64,000 nt of DNA from Lachnospiraceae bacterium A2 (lineage in GTDB: Bacteria > Bacillota > Clostridia > Lachnospirales > Lachnospiraceae), in NCBI GenBank assembly GCA_000403315.2, contig KE159636.1:62001-126000 (forward strand). Direction: 5' to 3'. The notes beneath the pieces are model-generated. The model was not told the origin of the DNA and searched no databases. It worked only from the letters and a program-made list of their open reading frames with translations. Positions 7,334-15,585 of the stretch are shown piece by piece; position 1 is the first letter of the stretch; each line of letters begins with the position of its first letter. A program made the position numbers and the translations under genes.

Positions 7334-8869
7334 CTATATTTTCTTTTCTATGTCTATCACTTTCTGCGTCCATTCTCGGTAAAACGCTTCCTCATGCGAC
7401 ACCAACAGCACTGTCCCCTCAAATTCTTCCAGTGCGGTTTTCAATGATTCTTTTGCCAGTGCATCAAGATGGTTTGTCGGCTCGTCCATGATAAGGAAAT
7501 TGCACGGCTTCATCATAAGCAGGCACATTTTAACCTTTGCCTGTTCCCCTCCGCTCAAAGTACCGATTTCCTGCATGGCGTGTTTGCTTGAGATGCCGCA
7601 GCCCGCAAGACGCTTTCTCACGTCTTTTATCGTAAGCGACGGGTAAGCATCGGAAACAATCTGAATGGGCGTTTTTTCTATATCCGCCCATGCCAGCTCC
7701 TGCTCAAAATACCCAATCTTTACCTGCTCCGAAAAACGGAAACTCCCGCTTAATGAGGGTATTTGGCTGATAAGCGTTTTTAGCAGGGTGGATTTGCCAA
7801 TGCCGTTAAATCCCGTCATAACAATTTTCTCTCCCCCTTTTATGGAAAAGCTGATGTCCGACAAAACAGGATAATGGTAGCCAACATCCAGATGTTTTAC
7901 TTTTAGATGCTCTGTCGTAGTCAGCGGGAGAGCTTCAAACCGAAAATGTGGCTTGATTTCTTTCTGTTCCAGAGCTTCCATCTTATCCATTCGGTCAAGC
8001 TGTTTCTGCCTGCCACGAGCCATTTTTGACTTTCTCCCTGCAATATTCCTGCGGATAAATTCTTCCGTCTTTTTGATGGTTTTCTGCTGTGCGGCATACT
8101 GTCTGATATAATCCTCACGGAGCAGTGCCTTTTTTCTCGTGAACTCTGAATAAGTGCCAAAATATTTTGTAATCTTCTCGTTGTCAATGTCGCATATCCT
8201 TGTGGATATTTTCTCTAAAAAGTCATAGTCATGCGATACTACCAGAAAAGCGTTTGGCAGGCTGGAAAGATATTCGGCAAGCCATGTAACATGCTCCTTG
8301 TCCAAAAAGTTCGTCGGCTCGTCCAAAAGCAAAATATCTGGCTTCTCAAGCAGCAGCTTCGCCAGTATGACCTTTGCCCTCTGCCCGCCGCTCATCTGCT
8401 CAATCGGTCTGTCTAACCCGACTGCCGTTAAGCCCAGACCTGTCGCTACCTGTTCTATCTTTGTGTCAATCAAATAAAACTCTTTGCGTTCTAATTCTTC
8501 CTGATACCTTGCCGCCATGCCTAGCTTTGCCATATCCCCATTCGCAGACTGGCAGTACAGCTCATTCATCCTGTTTTCTATCTCATACAGCCCAGAAAAT
8601 GCGGATTGCAGGAACTCCCTCATCGCCACGCTTTTTTCAATTTGGGCGTACTGGTCGAGATACCCTATTTTTGTGTTCGGCTGCCATACTATCCTGCCAG
8701 AGTCGGGGATAAGCTGCTCCGTGCAAATTTTTATGAACGTGCTTTTTCCCGCCCCGTTCTGACCGACAATCCCGATATGCTCCCCTTTGTTCAATGTAAA
8801 ATCTGCGTTTTTAAACAGATAATTTTCTCCAAAAGAATGCGTTAATCCCGTAACTTCTAATAAACTCAT
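7334..8869 (-). CDS. ABC-F family ATPase, likely ribosome-protection resistance protein
   Basis: I choose ATG 8869 (RBS AGAGAGGA, 8-9 bases away). The product is 511 aa with two ABC domains in one chain and no membrane segment. First domain: Walker A GQNGAGKST (about 38-46), signature MSGGQRAK, Walker B LLLDEPTNFLD, switch SHDYDFL. A linker of about 80 residues is rich in Arg/Lys (RKSKMARGRQKQLDRMDK). Second domain: GFNGIGKST, LSGGEQAK, LIMDEPTNHLD. ABC-F resistance proteins bind the ribosomal E-site and displace antibiotics. An elaborate attenuator leader upstream supports a drug-inducible resistance role. Housekeeping EttA-type function is a less likely alternative. Confidence 0.88.
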   Translation of the reverse strand: MSLLEVTGLTHSFGENYLFKNADFTLNKGEHIGIVGQNGAGKSTFIKICTEQLIPDSGRIVWQPNTKIGYLDQYAQIEKSVAMREFLQSAFSGLYEIENRMNELYCQSANGDMAKLGMAARYQEELERKEFYLIDTKIEQVATGLGLTAVGLDRPIEQMSGGQRAKVILAKLLLEKPDILLLDEPTNFLDKEHVTWLAEYLSSLPNAFLVVSHDYDFLEKISTRICDIDNEKITKYFGTYSEFTRKKALLREDYIRQYAAQQKTIKKTEEFIRRNIAGRKSKMARGRQKQLDRMDKMEALEQKEIKPHFRFEALPLTTTEHLKVKHLDVGYHYPVLSDISFSIKGGEKIVMTGFNGIGKSTLLKTLISQIPSLSGSFRFSEQVKIGYFEQELAWADIEKTPIQIVSDAYPSLTIKDVRKRLAGCGISSKHAMQEIGTLSGGEQAKVKMCLLMMKPCNFLIMDEPTNHLDALAKESLKTALEEFEGTVLLVSHEEAFYREWTQKVIDIEKKI

Positions 8870-8922
8870 AATCATTGTCCTCTCTTTTTACTGTCTGATT
8901 TTTCAAAATGGGCAAAAAAATA

Positions 8923-8958
8923 GCAGAAGTCAGATACTCTTGGTATCATGCCTTCTGC
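8923..8958 (-). terminator. Leader terminator 2 of the ABC-F gene
   Basis: On the minus strand GCAGAAG pairs with CTTCTGC, with an inner GATAC/GTATC stem, followed by TATTTTTTTGCCC. It lies 45 bases before the ABC-F start codon and would stop leader transcription. Confidence 0.75.
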
Positions 8959-9010
8959 TATATCCGTTCCATCGCAAACCGCTTGCAGGAAACAGCCCAT
9001 ATACAACAAA

Positions 9011-9040
9011 AGGCTACGGACAAAACACTGTCCATAGCCT
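9011..9040 (-). terminator. Leader terminator 1 of the ABC-F gene
   Basis: On the minus strand AGGCTATGGACA pairs with TGTCCGTAGCCT (one G-U), followed by TTTGTTG. It is an intrinsic-terminator-like hairpin inside the ABC-F leader. Confidence 0.75.
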
Positions 9041-9116
9041 GCTGCACACAAATTTGTACGGAAATAGAAACAATATATGAAAAAGACATAAAATCCCTCT
9101 CATGTACTGCTGCATT

Positions 9117-9189
9117 TCCCGATGAAATCCTAACGTGTTATATTACGCTATACTCTGTACAATGTTTCATCGGATTTGATTGTACAGAG
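9117..9189 (-). promoter_or_regulatory. Alternative leader stems (attenuator core)
   Basis: An 11-bp perfect stem CTCTGTACAAT/ATTGTACAGAG (9153-9163 with 9179-9189) lies inside the leader-peptide frame. The loop holds TTTCATCGG (9165-9173), which can instead pair with CCGATGAAA (9119-9127) further along the transcript. Two mutually exclusive pairings are the expected switch of ribosome-stalling attenuators, by analogy with erm-type leaders. Confidence 0.65.
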
Positions 9190-9236
9190 CTGATTTTCTT
9201 TTTAGGCGGAAGTTCGTTTGTGATGTAAAAGCTCAT
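9138..9236 (-). CDS. 32-aa leader peptide of the ABC-F attenuator
   Basis: ATG 9236 follows AAAGGAGAACAGTTTC and the frame stops at TAA 9138. The peptide begins MSFYITNELPPKKKIS and ends CTEYSVI. It contains a PPKKK stretch, which is typical of ribosome stalling. It sits directly after a consensus promoter, overlaps the switching stems, and precedes two terminators, so it is best read as the sensor of a drug-responsive attenuator. Confidence 0.7.
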   Translation of the reverse strand: MSFYITNELPPKKKISSVQSNPMKHCTEYSVI

Positions 9237-9268
9237 GAAACTGTTCTCCTTTAAAATTAGTGCAAATC

Positions 9269-9298
9269 ATTTTAGCATGAAAACCAGCAGTTTGTCAA
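9269..9298 (-). promoter_or_regulatory. Promoter of the ABC-F leader
   Basis: The minus strand has TTGACA (9293-9298), an 18-base spacer and TAAAAT (9269-9274). Transcription would start near 9262, giving a leader of about 390 bases before the ABC-F start. Confidence 0.8.
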
Positions 9299-9404
9299 AT
9301 CCTATTTTTATGAAATTTTCAGACTTTTCATCTCACATAACTTGAGATTACAACAATTTGATTTTAGAAATTACAATTTTTTATGTTTCAATTACCACTC
9401 ACTA

Positions 9405-10034
9405 TCATGCTTGAATCAACTTCCCTTTCTTTACCCGAAAAATGGTGTCCGCCTGTTTTGCAAGGTCGTTCGAGTGGGTAACAATAATCACGCATTTATT
9501 CATTTCATGGGCGCATCCTTTCAAGACGGAGATAATCTCTGCCGCTGTATCTTCGTCTAAATTTCCAGTTGGCTCGTCCGCAAGTATCACTTTCGTATCG
9601 GAAGCCAATGCACGGGCAATCGCCACACGCTGCTGCTGACCGCCTGAGAGTTTTAAGACATTTCGTTTACATTCTTCCTCGGTCAGCCCAACACGCTCTA
9701 AAATTGGCTGCGGTGAAAGCTTTGCTGTCAAAGCGACATTTTCTTTTGGTGTTAGATAATCAATCAGATTGTAGCTCTGGAAGATAAATGCCACATTATT
9801 TTTTCTGTGATTGGCAAGCCCTAACTTTTCAATGTCCTGTCCATCGTATAAAATCTGTCCGTCTACGGGGCTGTCCAGACCTCCCAACAGTGACAGAAGC
9901 GTGGTCTTTCCACATCCCGACTGTCCGAGGATAGCGTACATTTTCCCCTCATCTAATGCCATATTGATACCGTTTAATACATTCCGCTTATTGTCATAGG
10001 AATAACGGATGTTGTTCATTTCCAAAACGCTCAT
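9405..10034 (-). CDS. ABC exporter ATPase (MacB/LolD type)
   Basis: The 209-aa protein starts at ATG 10034 after TTAGGAGGATTTTACA. Walker A is GQSGCGKTT (about 37-45), Q-loop FQSYNLI, signature LSGGQQQRVAIARAL, Walker B VILADEPTGNLD, and the H-switch is VTHSNDLAKQ. It is the third gene of an operon with two FtsX-like permeases and should energise their complex. Members of this class export or detoxify peptides and antibiotics rather than import. The linked two-component system and shared promoter motif support a peptide-antibiotic response role. Confidence 0.9.
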   Translation of the reverse strand: MSVLEMNNIRYSYDNKRNVLNGINMALDEGKMYAILGQSGCGKTTLLSLLGGLDSPVDGQILYDGQDIEKLGLANHRKNNVAFIFQSYNLIDYLTPKENVALTAKLSPQPILERVGLTEEECKRNVLKLSGGQQQRVAIARALASDTKVILADEPTGNLDEDTAAEIISVLKGCAHEMNKCVIIVTHSNDLAKQADTIFRVKKGKLIQA

Positions 10035-10046
10035 TGTAAAATCCTC

Positions 10047-11438
10047 CTAATCCATTTGTGATAAAATCTTTCTTGGTTTCATCTGTATGACCGTGATAGA
10101 TGCAACTGAAACGGAAACAGCAATAAGTAATGCCCCAAAGATGTAGATGTAGAGCAAATCACTTGGTCTGACATTTACCCGAACACGCTCCACCGTTTCC
10201 AGTTCAGAAGTATCATAGGGGATATATTGCCCTGTTATGTCAAGATACTCTGAACCATCGTCTGGAACTTCTATTTCTGGTGCCTCCTGCGATTCGGCTA
10301 CCCGATGGAAAATCAAATCGCTGATTCCCTGCGAAACAAAACTGCTTGCAACATAAGACAATCCAAATGCCAGAATTGCTATCATAAGGATTTCTATAAT
10401 ATACTGAAAGACAATCCTGCCTTTCGTTATCCCGACAGCAAGCAATATGCCCGTTTCATGCCGCCGCTGTTTTATCCACATAGACAAAATCAATGTTAAA
10501 ATACCTACGCTTACCAAAACGCATCCTACAATCATCCAGATAATCAGTTTCTGCATCGCTGTCAAAGACGAAGCGACCGCTTCATAAGCAGAATTATCTA
10601 CCGTGAGCTTAAAGCAGTCCCAGTCCAAATCAAGAGCTTGTATCTGTTTTGCGATGCCGTCAATTTCTCTGGGGTCGTCTACATAAAAATCAACGCCATT
10701 GTCATACTGGATTTCATCTCTCTGCATAATTTCACGCATTGCCTTATGGTCGATAACCAGACGGTTACGCTTGTCCGTTGAGGTCGTATGAAAAGATTCA
10801 GAGTCCCCCATATACTCATAAATGCCGATGATTGTCAGCGTTACATCGGGATAATCCCCACTGTCGTAACAGCACTGTACGGTAATGGTATCGCCTAGCT
10901 TTAACTTGTTGTTCTCTGCAACTGCCGTACTGATTAAAACAACATGGTCGTCGTCCTCTTTGATGTGCCGCCCCTCCACCAACCGAAATGCCTTGCGGGT
11001 AAAAAAGTTGAAATACTCTGAATTTGTTACGGATGGAAGCCTGCTGTAATCGCTTCCCTCCCCAAAGCTGAAACCCGATATAAACTCAAAATCCTTTGCA
11101 AAAACACTGCCATCTCCCAAGCCATTGTATGACTTGATTCCATCTACTGACAGTATCTCTTGAATATCCTTGTCAGTGATGGGAGTTCCCGTATAAGCGA
11201 CCATCGTTCCTCCCGCCGCCTGCTGATACTGCCAGTTCGCACGGTTATTTTCATCTAATTCAAGGCGGATGCTCCCGCCTATGGATTGCCGCAGGCTGTA
11301 TGCTGAATTGTCCGCTGCCTTATAGATAGACAGTCCAGTTAAGGTAAATGTGGACATTGCCAGCAGCAAAAAAAATAAAATAACCGTTTTTACTTTTTTC
11401 CGAACCGTATATAAAAATGCTCTTTTCCATGTACTCAT
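10047..11438 (-). CDS. FtsX/MacB-like ABC permease
   Basis: The 463-aa protein starts at ATG 11438 after ACAGGAGGATAAAAATT. An N-terminal transmembrane helix (about 17-37) is followed by a large extracytoplasmic domain (about 40-295), then three C-terminal helices (about 297-323, 340-365, 430-450). This is the MacB/FtsX topology. The sequence between the last two helices is acidic (PEIEVPDDGSEYLD). It lies 16 bases from the preceding permease and 12 bases before the ATPase, so the three are one operon. It probably pairs with the other permease as a heterodimer. Confidence 0.85.
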   Translation of the reverse strand: MSTWKRAFLYTVRKKVKTVILFFLLLAMSTFTLTGLSIYKAADNSAYSLRQSIGGSIRLELDENNRANWQYQQAAGGTMVAYTGTPITDKDIQEILSVDGIKSYNGLGDGSVFAKDFEFISGFSFGEGSDYSRLPSVTNSEYFNFFTRKAFRLVEGRHIKEDDDHVVLISTAVAENNKLKLGDTITVQCCYDSGDYPDVTLTIIGIYEYMGDSESFHTTSTDKRNRLVIDHKAMREIMQRDEIQYDNGVDFYVDDPREIDGIAKQIQALDLDWDCFKLTVDNSAYEAVASSLTAMQKLIIWMIVGCVLVSVGILTLILSMWIKQRRHETGILLAVGITKGRIVFQYIIEILMIAILAFGLSYVASSFVSQGISDLIFHRVAESQEAPEIEVPDDGSEYLDITGQYIPYDTSELETVERVRVNVRPSDLLYIYIFGALLIAVSVSVASITVIQMKPRKILSQMD

Positions 11439-11454
11439 AATTTTTATCCTCCTG

Positions 11455-12684
11455 TCAGCTCATTTTTGATAAAATATCTTTTGGCTTCATACGGGCAACT
11501 GGCAGGGATGCCATAATTACCGTGAATATGATAACGAATGTTTCTGTCAGAAATTGCAACAATATGTTTTGCAGAGAAAGCGGCATATGGATGATTGTTT
11601 CCATACCTTTTAAGGCTTCCTCTGCCTGCCCTGTGACAAAACTGCCTAGTGGAAAAGATACCAGAAACACCAATACAGCCACCATTAAAATTTCATAAAT
11701 GAACTGCATTGTAATCTGTGAAACGGATGTGCCTATGGAAAGCAATATCCCCGCTTCATGTATTCTGTTCCTTATCCGCATGGCAAGCACAAGGAAAATC
11801 ACAATGATACCGATAAGCATAACCGCCAAAAGCATGATTCCCGTAAGCTGTTCTAAGGTCTGGATTTGGTATGCAACTGACTGGTATTCCGATTCATTGA
11901 TTCGGATAAAATAGTCCTCCCACGAAATAGATGAAATCTGTTTTACCTGCTTGACAATGTGCGTCAATTCCTCTGGGTCGGTCACAAAAAAAGTCACGTT
12001 TCCAGAATACGCAAATGCTTTCTGGTTAGACAGCTTCCAGAAAATATCATGCGTCGTAAAAATGGTGTCATCGTCATACTCCATTTTGATGTCACTGGCA
12101 TAGATTCCTGCGACGAAAACTCTTGCCTGTTCCCCGCTGCCATCAGAAACAGATTTCAATATCAACTCACTGCCAATCCCTAAATTATTTTCTTCTGCCA
12201 GTTTAGCACTGATAACAGCCGCATCCGTATCCTCTGCCGTAATATGCCTTCCCTCCGTCAGTTCCAGTATTCCGCTTACAAAATCTGCCTGATAAGCGGT
12301 TTCCGTATTAGCAGAAAGATTACCGCTTTCCATTCCAGAGAGAAACTTCAGCCCCACCGCAGAAATGGGAAGACTTTGCTCGGCATTGTACGCCTTTATC
12401 CCGCCAACGCCTAATATCTGTTTCACTGTTTCATATGGGATAGGGATTTTATCAGCGGTATATCCCGTTTCGCTTCCGTCAAATTCCAGATGATTGATAC
12501 TGCCACTCATCGTAAAGGATGCCCCAATCGTTTCCCGTAAAGCTCTGGCTGCTTTTTCTGTTCCACTTCGGATAGAAATGCCGACCATAACGGAAACAGT
12601 CAGAAAAAGCAATAGCAAAAAAAGCGTCAGGCTTTTTCCTTTCTTCCGTACATCATAAAGAAATGCCCGTTTCAAGCTGCTCAA
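11455..12684 (-). CDS. FtsX/MacB-like ABC permease, first gene of operon
   Basis: The start is TTG 12684 after AAAGGAGGAAAATTTT. The 409-aa product has an N-terminal helix (about 15-33), an extracytoplasmic domain (about 40-275) and three C-terminal helices, and its ends (MSSLKRAFLYDVRKKGKS; PVARMKPKDILSKM) resemble those of the neighbouring permease (MSTWKRAFLYTVRKKVKT; MKPRKILSQM). The two genes therefore arose by duplication. A promoter with TATAAAAT and a motif shared with the response-regulator promoter lies just upstream, so this operon is probably controlled by the adjacent two-component system. Confidence 0.85.
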   Translation of the reverse strand: MSSLKRAFLYDVRKKGKSLTLFLLLLFLTVSVMVGISIRSGTEKAARALRETIGASFTMSGSINHLEFDGSETGYTADKIPIPYETVKQILGVGGIKAYNAEQSLPISAVGLKFLSGMESGNLSANTETAYQADFVSGILELTEGRHITAEDTDAAVISAKLAEENNLGIGSELILKSVSDGSGEQARVFVAGIYASDIKMEYDDDTIFTTHDIFWKLSNQKAFAYSGNVTFFVTDPEELTHIVKQVKQISSISWEDYFIRINESEYQSVAYQIQTLEQLTGIMLLAVMLIGIIVIFLVLAMRIRNRIHEAGILLSIGTSVSQITMQFIYEILMVAVLVFLVSFPLGSFVTGQAEEALKGMETIIHMPLSLQNILLQFLTETFVIIFTVIMASLPVARMKPKDILSKMS

Positions 12685-12716
12685 AAAATTTTCCTCCTTT
12701 CGTTTGTTTCGCTTAA

Positions 12717-12770
12717 ATTTTATACCTCTGGTGTGAGTGGGGTATCAGTCTAATGTGAATGGCATGTGAA
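12717..12770 (-). promoter_or_regulatory. Exporter promoter with response-regulator motif
   Basis: On the minus strand a -10 box TATAAAAT lies at 12717-12724. On the plus strand TGTGAATGGCATGTGAA (12754-12770) matches 15 of 17 bases of a motif before the response-regulator gene (14994-15010). A half-copy, TGTGAGTGG (12732-12740), lies 22 bases, or two helical turns, away. I infer binding sites of the adjacent OmpR-type regulator. Confidence 0.55.
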
Positions 12771-12782
12771 ATCACAAAAAAA

Positions 12783-12805
12783 CTGCCTGTTTTCGATACA
12801 GACAG
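12783..12805. terminator. Terminator after the histidine kinase
   Basis: CTGCCTGT pairs with ACAGACAG, with poly-A before and poly-T after, so it works on both strands. On the minus strand it lies 11 bases past the kinase stop. Confidence 0.75.
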
Positions 12806-12815
12806 CTTTTTTATC

Positions 12816-14297
12816 CTATTCAAATTCAATCGTGAAACGCATCCCACTATTATCCTCTAAGGCGGTAAACATATAGGGGATTTGCAGCGTTTTCAATACC
12901 GTGTCTACAATGTATAACCCTAAACCATTCCCCCTTGTTTCCCTGTTTCCGCCGAATGGCATCATGGTATCCCCGCAGGGGGCTTCCTTAACTCCATATT
13001 CAAATCGGTAAAATGGTTCAAATATATGTTTTTGGTATTCCTGCGGGATTGGGACACATTCATTTTCCAGAACCAATTTTTGTTCTTCTATATAAATTTT
13101 TATAGTACCTCCTTTGGGCGTATAAGAAACCGCATTAGACAGTAAATTGGAAATTACTTTCCTTATCATTGATATAGGGTAATGGACAGAGAAGTTTTCT
13201 GAAACATCCATTTCTATGCGAATACCCTTTGATTTTGCAATCATCTGATACGGTTCTGACATCTGCTCTATCAGCTCTGATATATCAATTTCCGTATCAT
13301 TTTTCGTATCATCCGCCGTAGATTTTGAAGCGTCTAAAATTTCTTTAATCATCACTGCAAGTTGTTCTGTGAGCATTTTACATTTTGGCAGATAAATCGT
13401 GTGGTCTTTGTATTTCCCTACGTTTAAAATCATATTTTCCAACATGGCATTGATAGCCGTAACAGGTGTTTTTAACTCATGGGATGCAGAGCGCATTAAA
13501 TTTGTTTTCTGCACTTCCATTTCTTCTACCTTATAAATTTCCTGCTCTAAGTTATGGATTGTTTTTAGCAGATTATTATAAAGTGCGTTTACATTGTCTG
13601 CCAATGTTTCAATTTCATCGTGTGTATGGACTTCGCAGGAAATCCCATGCGTTAATCCCTGCATTTGTTTTGTTACATTAGTAATCTGCTTGATAGGCTT
13701 CGTGAGCATATGGGAATACAGCAATGCAGACAATAGTGAGATAAGCGTACAGGCAAATGCTGTAACAGGCAGGATAACTATGATGGTACTGACTGCATCC
13801 TCAATCTGCTGCCTTGATATGACCGCCCTCACATACCCTTTCTGGTTCGGAAATATCTGTTCTGCATATAAAAAATTTTTATCTCCTTTGGGATTTCGAG
13901 ATAAAGATATTTTTATCTTGCCGTCCGATTCTTCCGCAATGATGCTTACATCTTCTTTATCTCCGCTTGGATTTTCCGTGTCCTCTGAACACTTCAAATA
14001 TCCGTCATCCCCCACGTTCAACAGTTTCATTTCATATGTGTATCCGTCATATTTTACCAGAATATCCGCATACCATTTCCCCGCAAAGTCAGTCACTAAA
14101 GCAAGCCTGCCCGTATCTTCCGTATCTGCAATTTCCTCGCATAATTTCTCAATATCGGCTTCCAACGCATTACGCTGTCGGTAATTGTAAACAGTAGGAA
14201 GCAGAATATAGACCAGCAAATGGGAAACTGCCACAATAACTATCATCAGGCTAAATGTGTATAAAAAAGTCTTTGGAAATAATTTCAGTTTCTTCAT
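12816..14297 (-). CDS. Sensor histidine kinase
   Basis: The 493-aa protein starts at ATG 14297 after GTTAGAGGTGGATGT and overlaps the regulator stop (ATGA). It has a transmembrane helix (about 10-34), an extracellular sensor domain (about 35-178), a second helix (about 180-203), a HAMP-like linker, H-box SASHELKTPVTAI (about 273-285), N-box ISNLLSNAVSYTPKGG, and G-box GNGLGLYIVDTVL. It is an intramembrane-adjacent sensor of the VanS/EnvZ general class. It should phosphorylate the OmpR-type partner and control the ABC exporter. The ligand is unknown; a cell-envelope peptide antibiotic is a reasonable guess. Confidence 0.9.
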   Translation of the reverse strand: MKKLKLFPKTFLYTFSLMIVIVAVSHLLVYILLPTVYNYRQRNALEADIEKLCEEIADTEDTGRLALVTDFAGKWYADILVKYDGYTYEMKLLNVGDDGYLKCSEDTENPSGDKEDVSIIAEESDGKIKISLSRNPKGDKNFLYAEQIFPNQKGYVRAVISRQQIEDAVSTIIVILPVTAFACTLISLLSALLYSHMLTKPIKQITNVTKQMQGLTHGISCEVHTHDEIETLADNVNALYNNLLKTIHNLEQEIYKVEEMEVQKTNLMRSASHELKTPVTAINAMLENMILNVGKYKDHTIYLPKCKMLTEQLAVMIKEILDASKSTADDTKNDTEIDISELIEQMSEPYQMIAKSKGIRIEMDVSENFSVHYPISMIRKVISNLLSNAVSYTPKGGTIKIYIEEQKLVLENECVPIPQEYQKHIFEPFYRFEYGVKEAPCGDTMMPFGGNRETRGNGLGLYIVDTVLKTLQIPYMFTALEDNSGMRFTIEFE

Positions 14298-14959
14298 ACA
14301 TCCACCTCTAACTTATAGCCAATCCCCTTTACGGTAACGATACAGTCAAGTTCCAGTTTTTTACGCAGGTTCCTAATATAACTGTCTACAATACGGTCTA
14401 TCACATAAGAGTCATCTCCCCACACTGCATTTAATATCTGCGACCGTGACAGCACCAGACCTTTATGGTCGAGTAGGAGCTTCAGCAAGTCAATCTCTTT
14501 TGGCGTTACATCTATTTTCCCCTTTGGGTTGCAGGCAGAGTACCCAGAAAAATCAACTGTCAAATCACCATATTTCCAAATTTTTGTTTCTTCTTTGCCA
14601 CCTGCCCGACGGAGCAATGCCGTGATGCGTTTTCCAAGCACTACCATAGAAAACGGCTTTGTCATATAATCATCTGCCAGACAGTCAAAACTTGATACCT
14701 GTGTATATTCATCTTCCAAAGCCGTAAGCATGATAACTGGTATCTGGCTTGTCTTTCGTACAGTGTTTAATACTGCAAGCCCCGACATGGTAGGGAGCAT
14801 AATATCAAGAACAATTAAGTCCACTGTATTCTGCGAAAAAAGCTCTAAAGCATCTGTTCCGTCATATGCGGATATGATTTCGTGACCTCCTTCCTGCAAG
14901 TATTCAGAAAGGGCTTCGTTTGTATCTATGTTATCTTCTACAATCAATATCTTTGCCAT
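14294..14959 (-). CDS. OmpR/PhoB-family response regulator
   Basis: ATG 14959 follows TTGGAGGTGGTCTTT. The 221-aa protein has a receiver domain (acidic pair in VEDN; phospho-acceptor Asp in LIVLDIMLPT, about residue 51; Lys in MTKPF) and a C-terminal winged helix (about 125-220) with VTPKEIDLLKLLLDHKG and VDSYIRNLRKKL. It is cotranscribed with the kinase. Its own promoter region holds the motif also found before the exporter operon, which suggests autoregulation plus exporter control. Confidence 0.92.
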   Translation of the reverse strand: MAKILIVEDNIDTNEALSEYLQEGGHEIISAYDGTDALELFSQNTVDLIVLDIMLPTMSGLAVLNTVRKTSQIPVIMLTALEDEYTQVSSFDCLADDYMTKPFSMVVLGKRITALLRRAGGKEETKIWKYGDLTVDFSGYSACNPKGKIDVTPKEIDLLKLLLDHKGLVLSRSQILNAVWGDDSYVIDRIVDSYIRNLRKKLELDCIVTVKGIGYKLEVDV

Positions 14960-14978
14960 AAAGACCACCTCCAAGTTT

Positions 14979-15010
14979 ATTTTAGCATTTCTGTGTGAAT
15001 GGCGTATGAA
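14979..15010 (-). promoter_or_regulatory. Regulator promoter and operator-like motif
   Basis: The minus strand has a -10 TAAAAT (14979-14984) but no consensus -35; instead TGTGAATGGCGTATGAA (plus strand, 14994-15010) occupies that position. The same 17-base motif, with two changes, lies before the exporter operon. This fits activation by the OmpR-type regulator. Confidence 0.55.
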
Positions 15011-15203
15011 TTTTTATACTGAACCTCTTAATACTCCCATTATAATTATCTGTTTTTCGTGATTCAACTGTGCGAATACCCACTTTTATCTCTCAAGACA
15101 AGAGATAGAACCTCTTATTAGCAGAGATTTCACATCGTTTTATAAGAACTTCCATCTCTGTAAAATAGATATTATAAAATTTTTTAGTATGGGCGGTGAA
15201 AAA

Positions 15204-15557
15204 ATGGGTAATGATTTGGAAAATTTTGATTTTCTGGAATTAGGGCAGGCAATCCAAGATGCACGTGAAAAACAGCGGATTACAAGAGAGGAATTAGCCG
15301 AGGAGCTTGGAATTTCGGCGAGGCATTTGCAGTCTATCGAGAAAGAGGGGCAGTATCCGAGCTTTCGGCTGTTTATTCAGCTTGTGACAATGTTCCACAT
15401 ATCCGTAGACCAGTACATACACCCAGACAGTCCAATAGGGAAAACAACTTTACGTCGGCGGTTAGATGTGCTTCTTGATACTTTTGATGATACGGAACTG
15501 ACTATCATAGCAGGGACGGCGCAGGGGATATGTAAGGCAAAAGAGCCAGAGGACTGA
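15204..15557 (+). CDS. XRE-family helix-turn-helix regulator
   Basis: This is the only clear plus-strand protein gene of the ICE apart from leaders. I choose ATG 15204 because GGGCGGTG precedes it; ATG 15189 has no ribosome site. The 117-aa product has a classical HTH (ELGQAIQDAREKQRITREELAEELGI, then SARHLQSIEK, about 10-60). A C-terminal part of unknown role, RRRLDVLLDTFDDTELTIIAG, follows. It is transcribed away from the two-component genes, with a TATTATAAAAT box upstream. It may repress the cargo or transfer genes. Confidence 0.82.
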   Translation: MGNDLENFDFLELGQAIQDAREKQRITREELAEELGISARHLQSIEKEGQYPSFRLFIQLVTMFHISVDQYIHPDSPIGKTTLRRRLDVLLDTFDDTELTIIAGTAQGICKAKEPED

Positions 15558-15569
15558 CCTCTGGTTTTT
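15546..15569 (+). terminator. Terminator of the XRE regulator
   Basis: CCAGAGG pairs with CCTCTGG across ACTGA and is followed by TTTTTC. It overlaps the last codons of the regulator. Confidence 0.8.
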
Positions 15570-15585
15570 CTTTTACCTTGTTCAA

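Noticed and set aside
8908..9228. 106-aa plus-strand frame opposite the ABC-F leader
   Set aside because: It reads through both terminators and the switching stems of the attenuator on the opposite strand and has no ribosome site.
7334..15557. Vancomycin resistance operon as in Tn1549
   Set aside because: The backbone is Tn1549-like, and a two-component system is present, but no vanH, ligase or vanX genes exist; the linked genes are an ABC exporter and an ABC-F protein.
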